A stretch of 64,000 bases of DNA, from contig OX595991.1 of assembly GCA_951394045.1 (NCBI GenBank), positions 2,542,001 through 2,606,000 of the forward strand, in the 5' to 3' direction. Below the pieces are notes generated by a model, which was not told the origin of the DNA, searched no databases, and saw nothing but the letters and a program-made list of their open reading frames with translations. This stretch comes from Nitzschia sp. DOCU1. Taxonomy: Eukaryota; Bacillariophyta; Bacillariophyceae; Bacillariales; Bacillariaceae. A program made the position numbers and the translations under genes. Shown in pieces: positions 21,070-30,560 of this stretch (position 1 is the stretch's first letter; every line of letters starts with the position of its first letter).

Positions 21070-22686
21070 ATGAATGGTGCTCGGTCATCCGCATCCTCGT
21101 CGGGCATTGCCCACGTTGTTGACAGATCCTCATCGGAAACGTCAAAGAAGAGAAGCTTGACGCACGGACAACATCTGAGGACGACTCCTCGTCTTGCTGC
21201 CTTGCTTTTAGTGTTGCTACTCTTTGCGGCATTGCAGGTGTTCACCTTTCATTGGAAACTTGATTGGGTCTGGTCGTCCTTCGACGAGGTATCGCTGGAA
21301 TATTCCGGCGTACTTGCAACCAGCAAAGACCGGCACTACGCAGGCAAAAGAACCAAAAAGCACAAGCGGTCTAGCAGCTTTTATGACGCTGACGCAACAG
21401 AGTCGGAACGGTTCGGCAAAAAGGGCATCAAACTCTTTGCCATTGGCAGCACCGGTGGCGTCCAGAGCTTGAAAACGAGCAAGGCAAAGACTCGTTACAA
21501 GGTTCGCCGTCCAAAGTACCTGGAAGACCTGACTCGAGACGAAAAGTTTTTACATTTCAACTCGTCCTCTGTGCCGATTGTCGCCTGGCTCAAGGCAAAG
21601 CACCCCCACATGCCATTCTACGTTATCCCTACCGACCGATGGCGTCGAATGGACAACACGACATGTATACAACCTTCCAATCAAACGACATCAACAATAC
21701 TCGAAGAATGGCACTACCGGGCGCCTTATGCTTTGATTCTTGGAGCTCAAAAGGCTGGATCGTCGGCATTGGCATCCTATCTCTATGAACATAGTCAAAT
21801 TGTACCGACTCGCAAAGAACTCCACTTTTTGTCGGAACGAATGGACTATTACAACAATGACTTTGAAGGTATCGATCAAGTGCAAGCAAGAGCTCATTAC
21901 GTTCGGCATATGAGGAGTGCCATGAATAAATCGGGCATTCAAGACTTGAGTCTCCACCCTAAAATGCACGTTCTCGATGCGACACCGACCTATTTAACCA
22001 AAAGTGATCGTGTACCATACCGGACCTTGTGTCTTTGTCCCTGGGCCCGCTTGATTGTATTGCTACGAGAACCGATCAGTCGAGCCTATTCACAGTTCAA
22101 CATGGACGCGGTTCATGTCGAGAAACGAACAGATGATGCTAGCGAAGTAGAGAAGTTGAGAATGCGTTTGGGATTGTCGTTTGACGAATTCATTCAAAGA
22201 GACTACGATACGTTAATAGCCGCGGGCGTCCTCCTGCCAGAGACTGCAACCGACGAGGAACGAGAGAAGCACTATGGCTCGGAACAGGAGTTCGAGGCTT
22301 GGAGACTTTATACAAAGCTGGGCCTTCAGATGCCAATCGGTCGAAGTCTTTATGCTATTCAAGTGCGACATTGGATACGAGCCTACGAAAAACGAAATCA
22401 GCCGTTGCGAATGCTAGTCATTGACTCGGACGATATGAAATCGAAAACAGAAGCTACCTTCCGCCGAGTACTAGATTTTCTAGATCTTCCTCCGGAACTA
22501 CCCCAAGATTTTGACGAACGCCACAAACATGCCTACAATCGCATTGATCCAATGTCGGATGCCACTCGAGCAATGCTAGAGCGGATATTTAAGCCGTACA
22601 ATGCACAGCTCGGGGAACTACTTGGTCAAGAGTGGCAAGGAAAATGGAAATATTCCAACGAGGGGGGAGAACAGCAATCAAGTTAG
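21070..22686 (+). CDS. Sulfotransferase, type II membrane protein
   Basis: This 538-residue protein is Golgi-like in layout: short basic cytosolic tail, one membrane segment (about 41-59, Leu-rich), a basic stem, then the catalytic domain. It resembles the heparan-sulfate / carbohydrate sulfotransferase family that transfers sulfate from PAPS to sugars. The 5'-phosphosulfate loop is LILGAQKAGSSAL (about 221-233) and the 3'-phosphate-binding segment is RLIVLLREPISRAYSQF (about 327-343). LDATPTYL between them is also typical. The start is the ATG at 21070; an in-frame TTG upstream is not credible. A likely role is sulfation of cell-wall or secreted polysaccharide, which is inference from the family and membrane layout. 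Confidence 0.88.
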   Translation: MNGARSSASSSGIAHVVDRSSSETSKKRSLTHGQHLRTTPRLAALLLVLLLFAALQVFTFHWKLDWVWSSFDEVSLEYSGVLATSKDRHYAGKRTKKHKRSSSFYDADATESERFGKKGIKLFAIGSTGGVQSLKTSKAKTRYKVRRPKYLEDLTRDEKFLHFNSSSVPIVAWLKAKHPHMPFYVIPTDRWRRMDNTTCIQPSNQTTSTILEEWHYRAPYALILGAQKAGSSALASYLYEHSQIVPTRKELHFLSERMDYYNNDFEGIDQVQARAHYVRHMRSAMNKSGIQDLSLHPKMHVLDATPTYLTKSDRVPYRTLCLCPWARLIVLLREPISRAYSQFNMDAVHVEKRTDDASEVEKLRMRLGLSFDEFIQRDYDTLIAAGVLLPETATDEEREKHYGSEQEFEAWRLYTKLGLQMPIGRSLYAIQVRHWIRAYEKRNQPLRMLVIDSDDMKSKTEATFRRVLDFLDLPPELPQDFDERHKHAYNRIDPMSDATRAMLERIFKPYNAQLGELLGQEWQGKWKYSNEGGEQQSS

Positions 22687-23546
22687 AATCGGTAGCATCG
22701 TTCAATCACAGTCAACGCGATCAAGATACCTATGATAGTACCGGTAGCCAGAGTCCATGACTATCCAATAGCCAAACTTCCAGAAGTATAGCTATTTCTT
22801 ACTTTAGGTTCAAATAGTGGATTCGAAAGAGAATTTCGAAACGGCTATCCGAATTTTCCTCGAACCGATTCTTTGCGATGCTGTCTCTTTTGGCTTGTAT
22901 GATAAACTGTGGACACTTTGAGCTAATTTTAGGGCAGCAGCCTCTGGTGTTGAAGTCGTTGTTCATAGTTCTCTTGGCTTTTTTGCTATGTAGCCTCAAC
23001 CGGTAGTAGAGAGAGATGCCATGACCGGGAATGGCCTCATCCCTTATGTACTTGGTCTTCCGGAACTTTAACCGGTGATTGAAAGCGGGGTTAGCAAATG
23101 ACCGCAGAAAATCCAGCGAATCCTCGACAGTACGAGTAGAAATCGCAATATATATCAGGAGTCATGGTTTCGGTAGGAAAGAGTCATAATCTTTATGTCA
23201 CACTCGGGAGCAGGCCAGCAATTATTGGTTTGCAGGAATTCATCATCTCTGGTAGAATTATCCTCATGTTATGCCCAGATGCATAAATATTGAAAGAATC
23301 TGAGTAAAATATGAGACGGCAATAACGCCAACAAGAGAGGCCCAAACCTCCTGATAACTCCATTACTTATCGACAACGAAAGCCAAGTCGAACACTTCCG
23401 ATTCGCACCACATCACATGCATTCTTCCTTCAATGGAGGGCTTTTGCGCCATGCAATAGCGCAAAATCGCAAAACCCACTGAAGGCACACCAAGGATATT
23501 TTGGTCACATACCGATAGACCCTCATTTGAAAACGCGATTCCAACC
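22687..23546. other. Intergenic, nothing recognised
   Basis: No gene is seen between the sulfotransferase and the first member of the RGLE array. Sequence close to 23547 is probably promoter of the array gene. Confidence 0.5.
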
Positions 23547-24119
23547 ATGGTGAAGCCCCACTCCCCTATTGCTGAATGCAGAAAACGCTCTCCCAGTCCA
23601 AAGGGACAGAAAACGTTACGTTCTATCTGCAAGGTTGTTGGTCTACCAGAAGATTCGGGCTCAGTTTCGCCCCGCAAAGTAAACTCTGCGGCCCAATTCA
23701 AAACCAGAGTCTCCTTTTCAAGGAAAGTTACTGTGAAACAAACTCTACACATGAATGACATGAGCGAAAAGGTGCGAAATCGATACTGGTTGACAGCTGA
23801 CGAACATTCCAAAATCAAAGAGAATTGTCGAAGCACAGTCCTGATGATGATGGGTCGCATTGATGCCGACTCTGACTTTTGCCCGCGCGGTCTCGAAAGC
23901 AGGACGAAAGATGGGCAAAAGACAAAGAATGAAAGAAAAGACGCCGCAAGGCGAGCCGTTCTTCTCCAACAGAAGCTTCAACAGGAAGAGGGCATGGTCG
24001 ACCCTGAGTTTATTGCGGCTATAAGCTCGACTAAGACGAAAGTGAGTGCTGAAGAAGCTCGTGAGGCAGCTTTGAAGGATGCCGAAGAAGCTTGGCTCTA
24101 TCACCATGAGGACCTATGA
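23547..24119 (+). CDS. RGLE-family protein, 190 aa
   Basis: This uncharacterised protein belongs to the family repeated in this window. The N-terminal 50 residues are basic and rich in Ser and Pro (two S-P steps). Then come the V-x-F site TRVSF (Arg54 to Phe57), the invariant Trp81 in YWLTADEH, a helix with KIKENC, the core CPRGLESRT (RGLE 114-117), a basic helix, AVLLQQ (137-142) and DPEFIA (152-157). An Ala/Glu-rich helix ends the protein. There is no signal peptide or membrane segment. RVSF matches the RVxF type of protein phosphatase 1 docking site, so a role as phosphatase adaptor is possible but only inferred. Single exon. Confidence 0.7.
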   Translation: MVKPHSPIAECRKRSPSPKGQKTLRSICKVVGLPEDSGSVSPRKVNSAAQFKTRVSFSRKVTVKQTLHMNDMSEKVRNRYWLTADEHSKIKENCRSTVLMMMGRIDADSDFCPRGLESRTKDGQKTKNERKDAARRAVLLQQKLQQEEGMVDPEFIAAISSTKTKVSAEEAREAALKDAEEAWLYHHEDL

Positions 24120-24734
24120 TCGTGGAGTCGAAGTGGCATAATGAGCAAGGGATCCAAAGGCGTTCTTAGACGCGGCCCAAAGATTTTTTCCCGCAAGAGC
24201 GTGGTGACATTACAGAGGCAGGATGGTTCAGATCGCAACAACTGCGGTCGGTCCTGCCAACAAAGACTGGCAAGGTGAACTACATCTGGAAGCTTGTGGC
24301 ATCTCCAAGCAACAGCATGATGTGCAAGAGACGATGTGTCATCGCCCCCTCGACATCTTTGATGATCTATCTCCCCTGAGATCCGTTTCTTGCAAGTGCT
24401 GTACATAGTACCGCCACGCCACGAAGTGAGAACGTGCATTTCGTAACTAGCACCTAGTTTCCTCTAAAAGAATTGGTTGTAGTATTATTGGTTCGTCGTG
24501 TCAGTCGTCCCAAGCACCATCACCTGTGGGGGTCGTAGTCCTCGTTGATCGTGATGTACTAGCTGCTACTGTTCAGCCGATAGCACTAGCCTACTGTCGT
24601 AGTCCTATCGGCAATACCCAATGAAATACCCGTAGTCAGCGCTCTGCTGCTAGTGCGAAAGCACACTACTTCTACCGGTAGTAGGACAACCTCGAGTAAA
24701 TACCGATACCTCGTCTCTAGCTAGATACTGCATC

Positions 24735-24765
24735 ACGCAAATTGCGTCGCCGACGCAATTTGCGT
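24735..24765. repeat. Perfect 31-nt palindrome (15-nt arms, 1-nt centre)
   Basis: The left arm ACGCAAATTGCGTCG is followed by one C and then its exact reverse complement. It could form a hairpin or be a double binding site for a dimeric protein. Each arm also contains the nested palindrome GCAAATTGC-like core. Confidence 0.9.
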
Positions 24766-25181
24766 TTTGGGAGCGCTCCAGTATTAGTATGTAAGGCCCA
24801 AAATTCCACCCATGTGGTATTTTTTGTACCAAAATTCCATTTCCTCGTACGTAGAAATACCGATATTAATACCGTCATTGGAGTTTGTGGATTTCTCATG
24901 GTGTTGACGTCGCAAATCCACTGCGGAGTGGACAGGAATCGTGGAGTTTAGGGGCCAAAAATTCCACAATACAATCCGCAATACCAAATTCCGCTCTCGC
25001 ACACGTGTGTTTGAGAATGACAAAACGCAACAACAAACTATGACAACACCAATGCATCTTGCTCATGTGCCAATCCGGACTGCAAACCTGGGGCACTTGC
25101 ACAGCAAATCAAATGCACCCATCGGCATGATTTGATTGTACGCCTTGCAAATCAACAGGTTTTAGATTTGCACCAAACGAG

Positions 25182-25673
25182 TTGCTGGAAGGCGCCCCCA
25201 CCCCAATCGAGTACTTCGGGCTGAAGGATTGCAGCAACAATCAACCTGCTGCTGCTGGGAGAAACGATTATGACGATGATTCATCTGACGATGACAATGG
25301 TCCTACAAATGGAGTTGACCCCCAAACTACAGATGGGTCAAGAACAAATTGCCAACAATGGGCAGTTAGCTTTAAAGAAGTAAGGAGCATGAATGCCTTG
25401 GCCAGTACGACAGCGGTGCCAATGATTTGTTGCGATCCAAAGAAAAATCACAGACAAGGAAGACCAGGCAAGAAGAAAAGTGCAATATTTTATTGGAGAC
25501 TGCGAAGCCCTATGGACAAGACCATGGCCCAATGTGGCTCTAAGGGGGATACTCCTGTCTGCCATGCAATAAGAAAGACGACAGATGGTCGGCAGCAGGA
25601 AAGAAAAAGGAATTGTAGAGTTTGCAAACTAAGAGTAGAATTTAACATCCTACTACTAGGTACTAAAATTTAG
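25182..25673 (+). pseudogene. Possible PiggyBac-like transposase C-terminal remnant
   Basis: An open stretch of about 163 codons contains an acidic segment (DYDDDSSDDDN), a basic segment (HRQGRPGKKK) and near its end HAIRKTTDGRQQERKRNCRVCK. The last part resembles the start of the Cys-rich tail of PiggyBac-type transposases, where a His and Thr/Gly/Arg/Gln-rich stretch leads to a C-x-x-C pair. The second Cys pair and the catalytic DDE domain are not visible. It has no good start and may be chance. Confidence 0.3.
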
Positions 25674-25879
25674 AGTTAAAGCAGCGCTAGCAGCAGATGA
25701 GACATGATGGAATAGACGAGTTCTTCTTTCCTTGTTGCCAGCTATCAGTAGCAAGCATGTACACCAAATTACTTTACTGTGTATAGAATAGAGTGAACAG
25801 TACGATACCTGTCAGAAATAGCCACTGTAGCTACCTTGCTAGAGAATGGTATGGGTGTCGGATAACTCCTTGCCTTGGA

Positions 25880-26279
25880 NNNNNNNNNNNNNNNNNNNNN
25901 NNNNNNNNNNNNNNNNNNNNNNNNNNNNNNNNNNNNNNNNNNNNNNNNNNNNNNNNNNNNNNNNNNNNNNNNNNNNNNNNNNNNNNNNNNNNNNNNNNNN
26001 NNNNNNNNNNNNNNNNNNNNNNNNNNNNNNNNNNNNNNNNNNNNNNNNNNNNNNNNNNNNNNNNNNNNNNNNNNNNNNNNNNNNNNNNNNNNNNNNNNNN
26101 NNNNNNNNNNNNNNNNNNNNNNNNNNNNNNNNNNNNNNNNNNNNNNNNNNNNNNNNNNNNNNNNNNNNNNNNNNNNNNNNNNNNNNNNNNNNNNNNNNNN
26201 NNNNNNNNNNNNNNNNNNNNNNNNNNNNNNNNNNNNNNNNNNNNNNNNNNNNNNNNNNNNNNNNNNNNNNNNNNNNNNN
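25880..26279. other. Assembly gap, 400 N
   Basis: Bases 25880-26279 are all N; the round length suggests an estimated gap. It hides the 5' part of the next RGLE-family gene. Confidence 1.
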
Positions 26280-26694
26280 CGATTTTACAAAAGAGGAGAT
26301 TGAGACACTTTGGATGACACTACCAGATTATCTCATGATAAAGGCTGTTGTAAAGTCGACTGTGGCGATGATGATGAAGGGCGAAAGCATGGACTCGGAG
26401 GAATGGTGCGCTAGAGGGCTCGAAGCACGCACCAGAACGGGGGCGAAGGAACGGAACTGTGCCAAGCTTCGGACGCGATCAGCTGTGTTGAACGAGCAGG
26501 ATATGCAGCGAGAGGAAGGCTTTGAAGACCCAGAATTTATCGCCATGGCTTGTATGGAAGCATCCGAAGCTAGCCGAGCGTGCGCTCGAGCGAGGGGAAC
26601 TCAAGATGAGCTTTCTGTTCAGCATTATCTAGCCGATGTTAGGCCCATGTCCGCTATTTACCAACAAAGGTCTCATTCTGCTGGCGCTCTCTAG
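26280..26694 (+). CDS. RGLE-family protein, 3' part (5' end in gap)
   Basis: The visible 137 residues begin just before the conserved Trp (EEIETLWMTLPDY) and continue with a Met-rich stretch, WCARGLEARTRTG, RSAVLNEQ and DPEFIA. This is the full C-terminal two thirds of the family core. The RGLE and AVLNEQ boxes are intact, so the gene is probably functional. The V-x-F site would lie inside the gap. The tail after about residue 100 is rich in Ala, Arg and Ser. Confidence 0.7.
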
Positions 26695-27776
26695 TTACTG
26701 TCTTTGGGCAGGCTAAAGAAGGCGCATTGCGTGGACTTTGAACTGCTGTCAACACAAACAGACAATTGAAGCAAATGAACAAAACTCTTATCCATCGTTG
26801 AAACTACAACGGCTGGCAGTTTTGATTCGAACTAGTGTAAATAATAAAATACCTTGCAGCTTGCATCAGAGTAAACTTGTTGGTTGTCACATCCTTTACG
26901 TGGATGCAGTGAGTGCTCGAACTATATCTACTGTTGCTGCATCGATCGCACTCGGTATTGTAAGAAATAGGATAGATACCCCCAGCAACCACGTGATCTT
27001 TGCAACAGTTTTACTCTTATGAATGTGGCTTAGAGTGACTGCTCGTCTACGGTATCGCTACAACTAGAAAGACTATGATATGCGAGACGAGGAGGCATCC
27101 CCGAGCTATGGCTGCCAGGCCACAAAATACTCGCGGACCGCCGCACGGCTCACACGGAACCTAGGTGACATGTTCTTCTCCTCTACTAACATTTCACAGA
27201 AGAAAGGTCGTGGTACTATGGATGTTTTCATTGTTGAGACTTCCACCTGTAGTAGTTGCTTTGCCCGCTGATCGCATTTTGTAGCTTCAATTTACATTAG
27301 GCCCAACCTCCAAAACATGCGACATCCCAGTTCTCGTTGCACCACGCACGAGGGAACGAATGGAAAATGTCCCGTCAAGAACCAGGTTCGTGAAATCACG
27401 GGTCATTGCATGTAACGGGTGTGAGACTTTGTGATGAGGAACACGATACCCGCTGGATAAGGGAATGTTGGCATCGGGCATATGTAAGTCGAACTCGTTT
27501 GACATTTCGAGCAAGATCAAATAATTTCATCCCACCACAAAATATTTCCCCACCGCCAGAACCACATCATCAACGACCGCCCATTTGCGCCTTCAGACTC
27601 TCTTCTCTTTCTCTTGATAACCGCAGTTGGCATTTGTGTGGCAACAATTAGCTTTTATCATTTCGGAGATACCTATTCTTGTCCTACCGGTAGTTACTTT
27701 TACCGGGTGTAATTGTCGAACCAATTGGGGGGTCAGGCGTTTCCAGCACCACGAACTCATATATCAAATAGCAACG
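26695..27776. other. Intergenic, nothing recognised
   Basis: This spacer lies between two same-strand RGLE genes. No gene or clear repeat is seen; the last 200 nt are presumably promoter and 5' leader of the next gene. Confidence 0.5.
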
Positions 27777-28442
27777 ATGGGGCCGCTTGCTGACCACGAC
27801 CGTGAACGCTTCGACCTGAAATTCGATGCTTTCCTCAAGCCAAATAAGTCGTTCAACGAGGATCACGGCAAACTGCGACTGGCCGTGCGCTTCTTCGAGT
27901 GTGATCAGGCGTACAGAGAGATCCGATCTCGTCACGAGTTCTCCCAGGAAGAACTCGAAAACACGTGGTATTCTGCAGAGGATTATCGCTACATCAAAGC
28001 AGTGAACACCGCCACCGTGCAAATGATGTCTTGCAGTAGCTATTTGGACCCTGAAATTTACTGTCCGCGAGGATTGGTGAGTGAGGAGTTTCGGTGCAAA
28101 AATGACCGAACGTGCGTACGTTTTTTGTTCTATCATTAACATTTCATGTGTTGCGTTCAGGAATGCCGGACGGCTGAAGGGTGGCAGCAACGACTGGATA
28201 ACAAGCGAAAAACTCGAGCTGCAGTTCTTCGAGAGCAAGAGATTCAAAAGTCTGAAGGTGTCTATGATGCGGATATGTTTGAGGAAGTCTCCCGAGAAAC
28301 GTCCGATGTCGCTAAAGTGCAAGCGCTCGAGCGTGCCCGGCAAGACGAGGCGGACGGCCGCAAACAAGACGATGATACAGAGAGCTACAAAATGGAAGAC
28401 ATCAGCATTGACTTGACCTATTTCTCCTTCTTCTCAGTCTAG
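27777..28442 (+). CDS. RGLE-family protein, 193 aa, one intron
   Basis: Exon 1 is 27777-28076 (exactly 100 codons) and exon 2 is 28161-28442. The 84-nt intron starts GTGAGT and ends TTCAG. Splicing joins CPRGL to ECRTAEG and so rebuilds the RGLE box across the junction, which supports the model. The V-x-F site is AVRF (36-39), without a basic residue directly before Val. Trp64 lies in NTWYSAEDY and the later box is AVLREQ. The tail is acidic and ends in an aromatic, hydrophobic stretch. No other intact member needs an intron here, so this one was probably gained, or lost elsewhere. Confidence 0.72.
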
Positions 28443-28772
28443 GCCACTCGGGGAGGCAGTGACTTGGGAGCAAGCCCGGCGGAGCATGGGTCGGACTTTA
28501 GATTGCTATTCAATCTTGCTTCACATCCCCGCCTCGAGGCAGTGTCCGTTTGATGAGCTGTTTGGTTTGCCGAGAGTACGAGTATCTGACTCGATCTTTT
28601 GGCTTGACGGCCCAGAACCCGTACAAAGGTCTTTTTCGTCTCAATTCTACTTCTTCCTAGAAGCATGGACACTGTCGATTAAACCTATTTGCTGAACGGC
28701 GAATCGAGCCTATGAGAAGTAGTCTGTAATCTACCAAAATGTAAGGTCGCGTTTTGGGTAATAGATGTCTCG

Positions 28773-28789
28773 TGACGTTGGGATGACGT
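28773..28789 (+). promoter_or_regulatory. Paired TGACGT elements
   Basis: Two TGACGT hexamers start at 28773 and 28784, about one helical turn apart. TGACGT is the core bound by bZIP factors and is the CO2/cAMP-responsive element described for a Phaeodactylum carbonic anhydrase promoter. The nearest downstream start is more than 1 kb away, so function is uncertain. Confidence 0.3.
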
Positions 28790-29606
28790 TAGAGCAAAGT
28801 TTAAAAGCAACTGCCATAGCACTATGGTTATGGTTATGGGTCACCTTTGTCAGTCGTCGCAGGTTCGACAACGAAGTAGCAGGGAGGAGCAGCCACCGTG
28901 CCGCTTCCTGGACTCTAAGAATTTAGAAACCAGTAGTAGATTACAAAAGGTATTGCTAACCCAATCCTCGCATATAGCATAAGGATGTTCATCGAAGCTC
29001 TACTAACATTTCTGCTAAGAATAGTATACGTATCATAGAGTCTACAGTACAGCCAGAGTTGGTGTTTGTGCGATGCAAAGCTGCCCGACGTCCAGGTAGG
29101 AGTCTCCCTACCTGGTACGTCTACCACACCATCTTTCCTTGGGATGCAGATCTGCTGATCGTGCGTGGTCCTACTAGTCGTATAATGTTCGATTGTCTGT
29201 GTCTTGAGCTTTGTTCTCGTTTTCATTCCCGTTATTCCTCCTTCTCCGTTGTGGGACCGGGTAGTGAAGGGGTAACCCGACGAGTGGTGGGAACAGAGAG
29301 TCAGTCAAAGAGGCGCGGGAAAGACCGTGTGCTTCCGCTTTCCGCGCGCGGGAACCCAAAAGCGCGCTTGGACTTTTGGACATTTCCGAAAAACCCCACG
29401 CACGCACGCCACGCCTTTGGAGATTTGGCGACAGTGACTTGGCGCACCTGGCAGCAGGCCGTTTCCTTTCAATTCTTGGTAATTAAGTGCTTCGACAATC
29501 TTTGCATGTGCATCATGAGTACTATGGGAATTTCCGGCGTTTGAAGGATTCTTCAACGTCAACTCACTCGTACTCCTTCCACGATGCGAGCTATTTATCA
29601 GGGGCG

Positions 29607-29613
29607 TGACGTC
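29607..29613 (+). promoter_or_regulatory. TGACGTC bZIP-type site
   Basis: A TGACGTC word lies about 225 nt upstream of the RGLE-family ATG at 29838. It is a plausible promoter element; a single short word can also occur by chance. Confidence 0.3.
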
Positions 29614-29837
29614 TGATCGGAAATTTCAACGCATACTCCGACGAAAAAGCCCGCCGGCTGTCCACGAACCTGACAAAAGAACGATAGTACTCCTCACATC
29701 ATTCACCAAAAAGTAAAGCACGCTTCCGAGACTTCCAATGGAGAAGAGCAGAAACCTCTTGTCTGTGTGAGCCATTCCAATTTCCCTTTCACTACCAGAC
29801 ACACAATTCCGCAACGATTATAAAAAGTTTCCCCACC

Positions 29838-30560
29838 ATGCCTCCTTTGAACAGACTCCTTGAAGGCCAAGAAAACAATCTATGGCGTTATCAGGCATCA
29901 CAACAAAATGAAACGAGCAGAGGGAGTTACACCGCGCTATCGGAAAGTCCTCTCAAAGTTACTGTCGGGCCGACGTTAGCGTCGCCGATCGTTCGTTTCA
30001 GCACCGAAGTCACAAGTTTCTCTACAATATGTCGTGGCGACTATTCTGACCAGGAGATTGAAAATTGCTGGTATACGGCAAGCGAATATGCTAGTTTTCG
30101 CCAAGATGTTTGCAACTGTGTGTACCTTTGCAAGATTGAACCGAGCCGCATCGATGAAGTTGAGTACACGATGAGAGGCGTAGAGCATCGCACCGAGGAA
30201 GGGGCGATCCGAAGGTACACGCTGCGATCTCGGGGAAAGTCCAGCGTTCTGGATGAGCAAGACTTTCAGGATGGTATCGGGGAATCAAGTGTACAAGCCA
30301 TTGCGGACATCTATTCCCGCGCTGCTAGTGATGCTGTATACGATGCCCTTAACTTTGCCGCCATGGATCAACTGGAAGCTGAACGTCACCAACATGAAGT
30401 TATTTCCGAGGAGATCTTCAGTGATGACTGGATTAGCTCCATCTCGACAGCCGAACTTGATGCGCCAGCATGCGAAGTCTTTGAAGGGGATATGGGTTTC
30501 CTCGAGGAGGTTTCGGGATTTGATGATGCTTGGCTCCGGGACATCGCTGTTGAAGCGTAG
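29838..30560 (+). CDS. RGLE-family protein, 240 aa, divergent member
   Basis: The core is recognisable but drifted: IVRF (51-54), Trp78 in NCWYTASEY, RGVE in place of RGLE (113-116) with HRTEEG after it, and SVLDEQ (136-141). After the core an acidic tail of about 70 residues, rich in Asp, Glu and Trp (DDWISSIS, DAWLRDIAVEA), is unlike the other members. No signal peptide or membrane segment. The start is the ATG at 29838 in a CCCCACC context. Confidence 0.68.
   Translation: MPPLNRLLEGQENNLWRYQASQQNETSRGSYTALSESPLKVTVGPTLASPIVRFSTEVTSFSTICRGDYSDQEIENCWYTASEYASFRQDVCNCVYLCKIEPSRIDEVEYTMRGVEHRTEEGAIRRYTLRSRGKSSVLDEQDFQDGIGESSVQAIADIYSRAASDAVYDALNFAAMDQLEAERHQHEVISEEIFSDDWISSISTAELDAPACEVFEGDMGFLEEVSGFDDAWLRDIAVEA

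Larger units (their letters stand above)
24120..25879. other. Intergenic with palindrome and a possible transposase remnant
   Basis: This spacer runs from the first RGLE member to the sequence gap. It holds the 31-nt palindrome at 24735-24765. The short word AAAATTCCA or a close variant recurs at about 24800, 24831, 24956 and 24984. The possible transposase remnant at 25182-25673 is listed separately. CTAGTA-rich DNA is common around 24480-24660. Confidence 0.5.
28443..29837. other. Intergenic with TGACGT elements
   Basis: No gene is evident. The stretch carries two TGACGT words 11 nt apart (28773-28789) and one TGACGTC at 29607-29613, about 225 nt before the next start codon. Confidence 0.5.

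Noticed and set aside
24797..24990. Repeated AAAATTCCA words as an LTR or MITE
   Set aside because: The copies are short, in direct orientation and without clear boundaries or target-site duplication.
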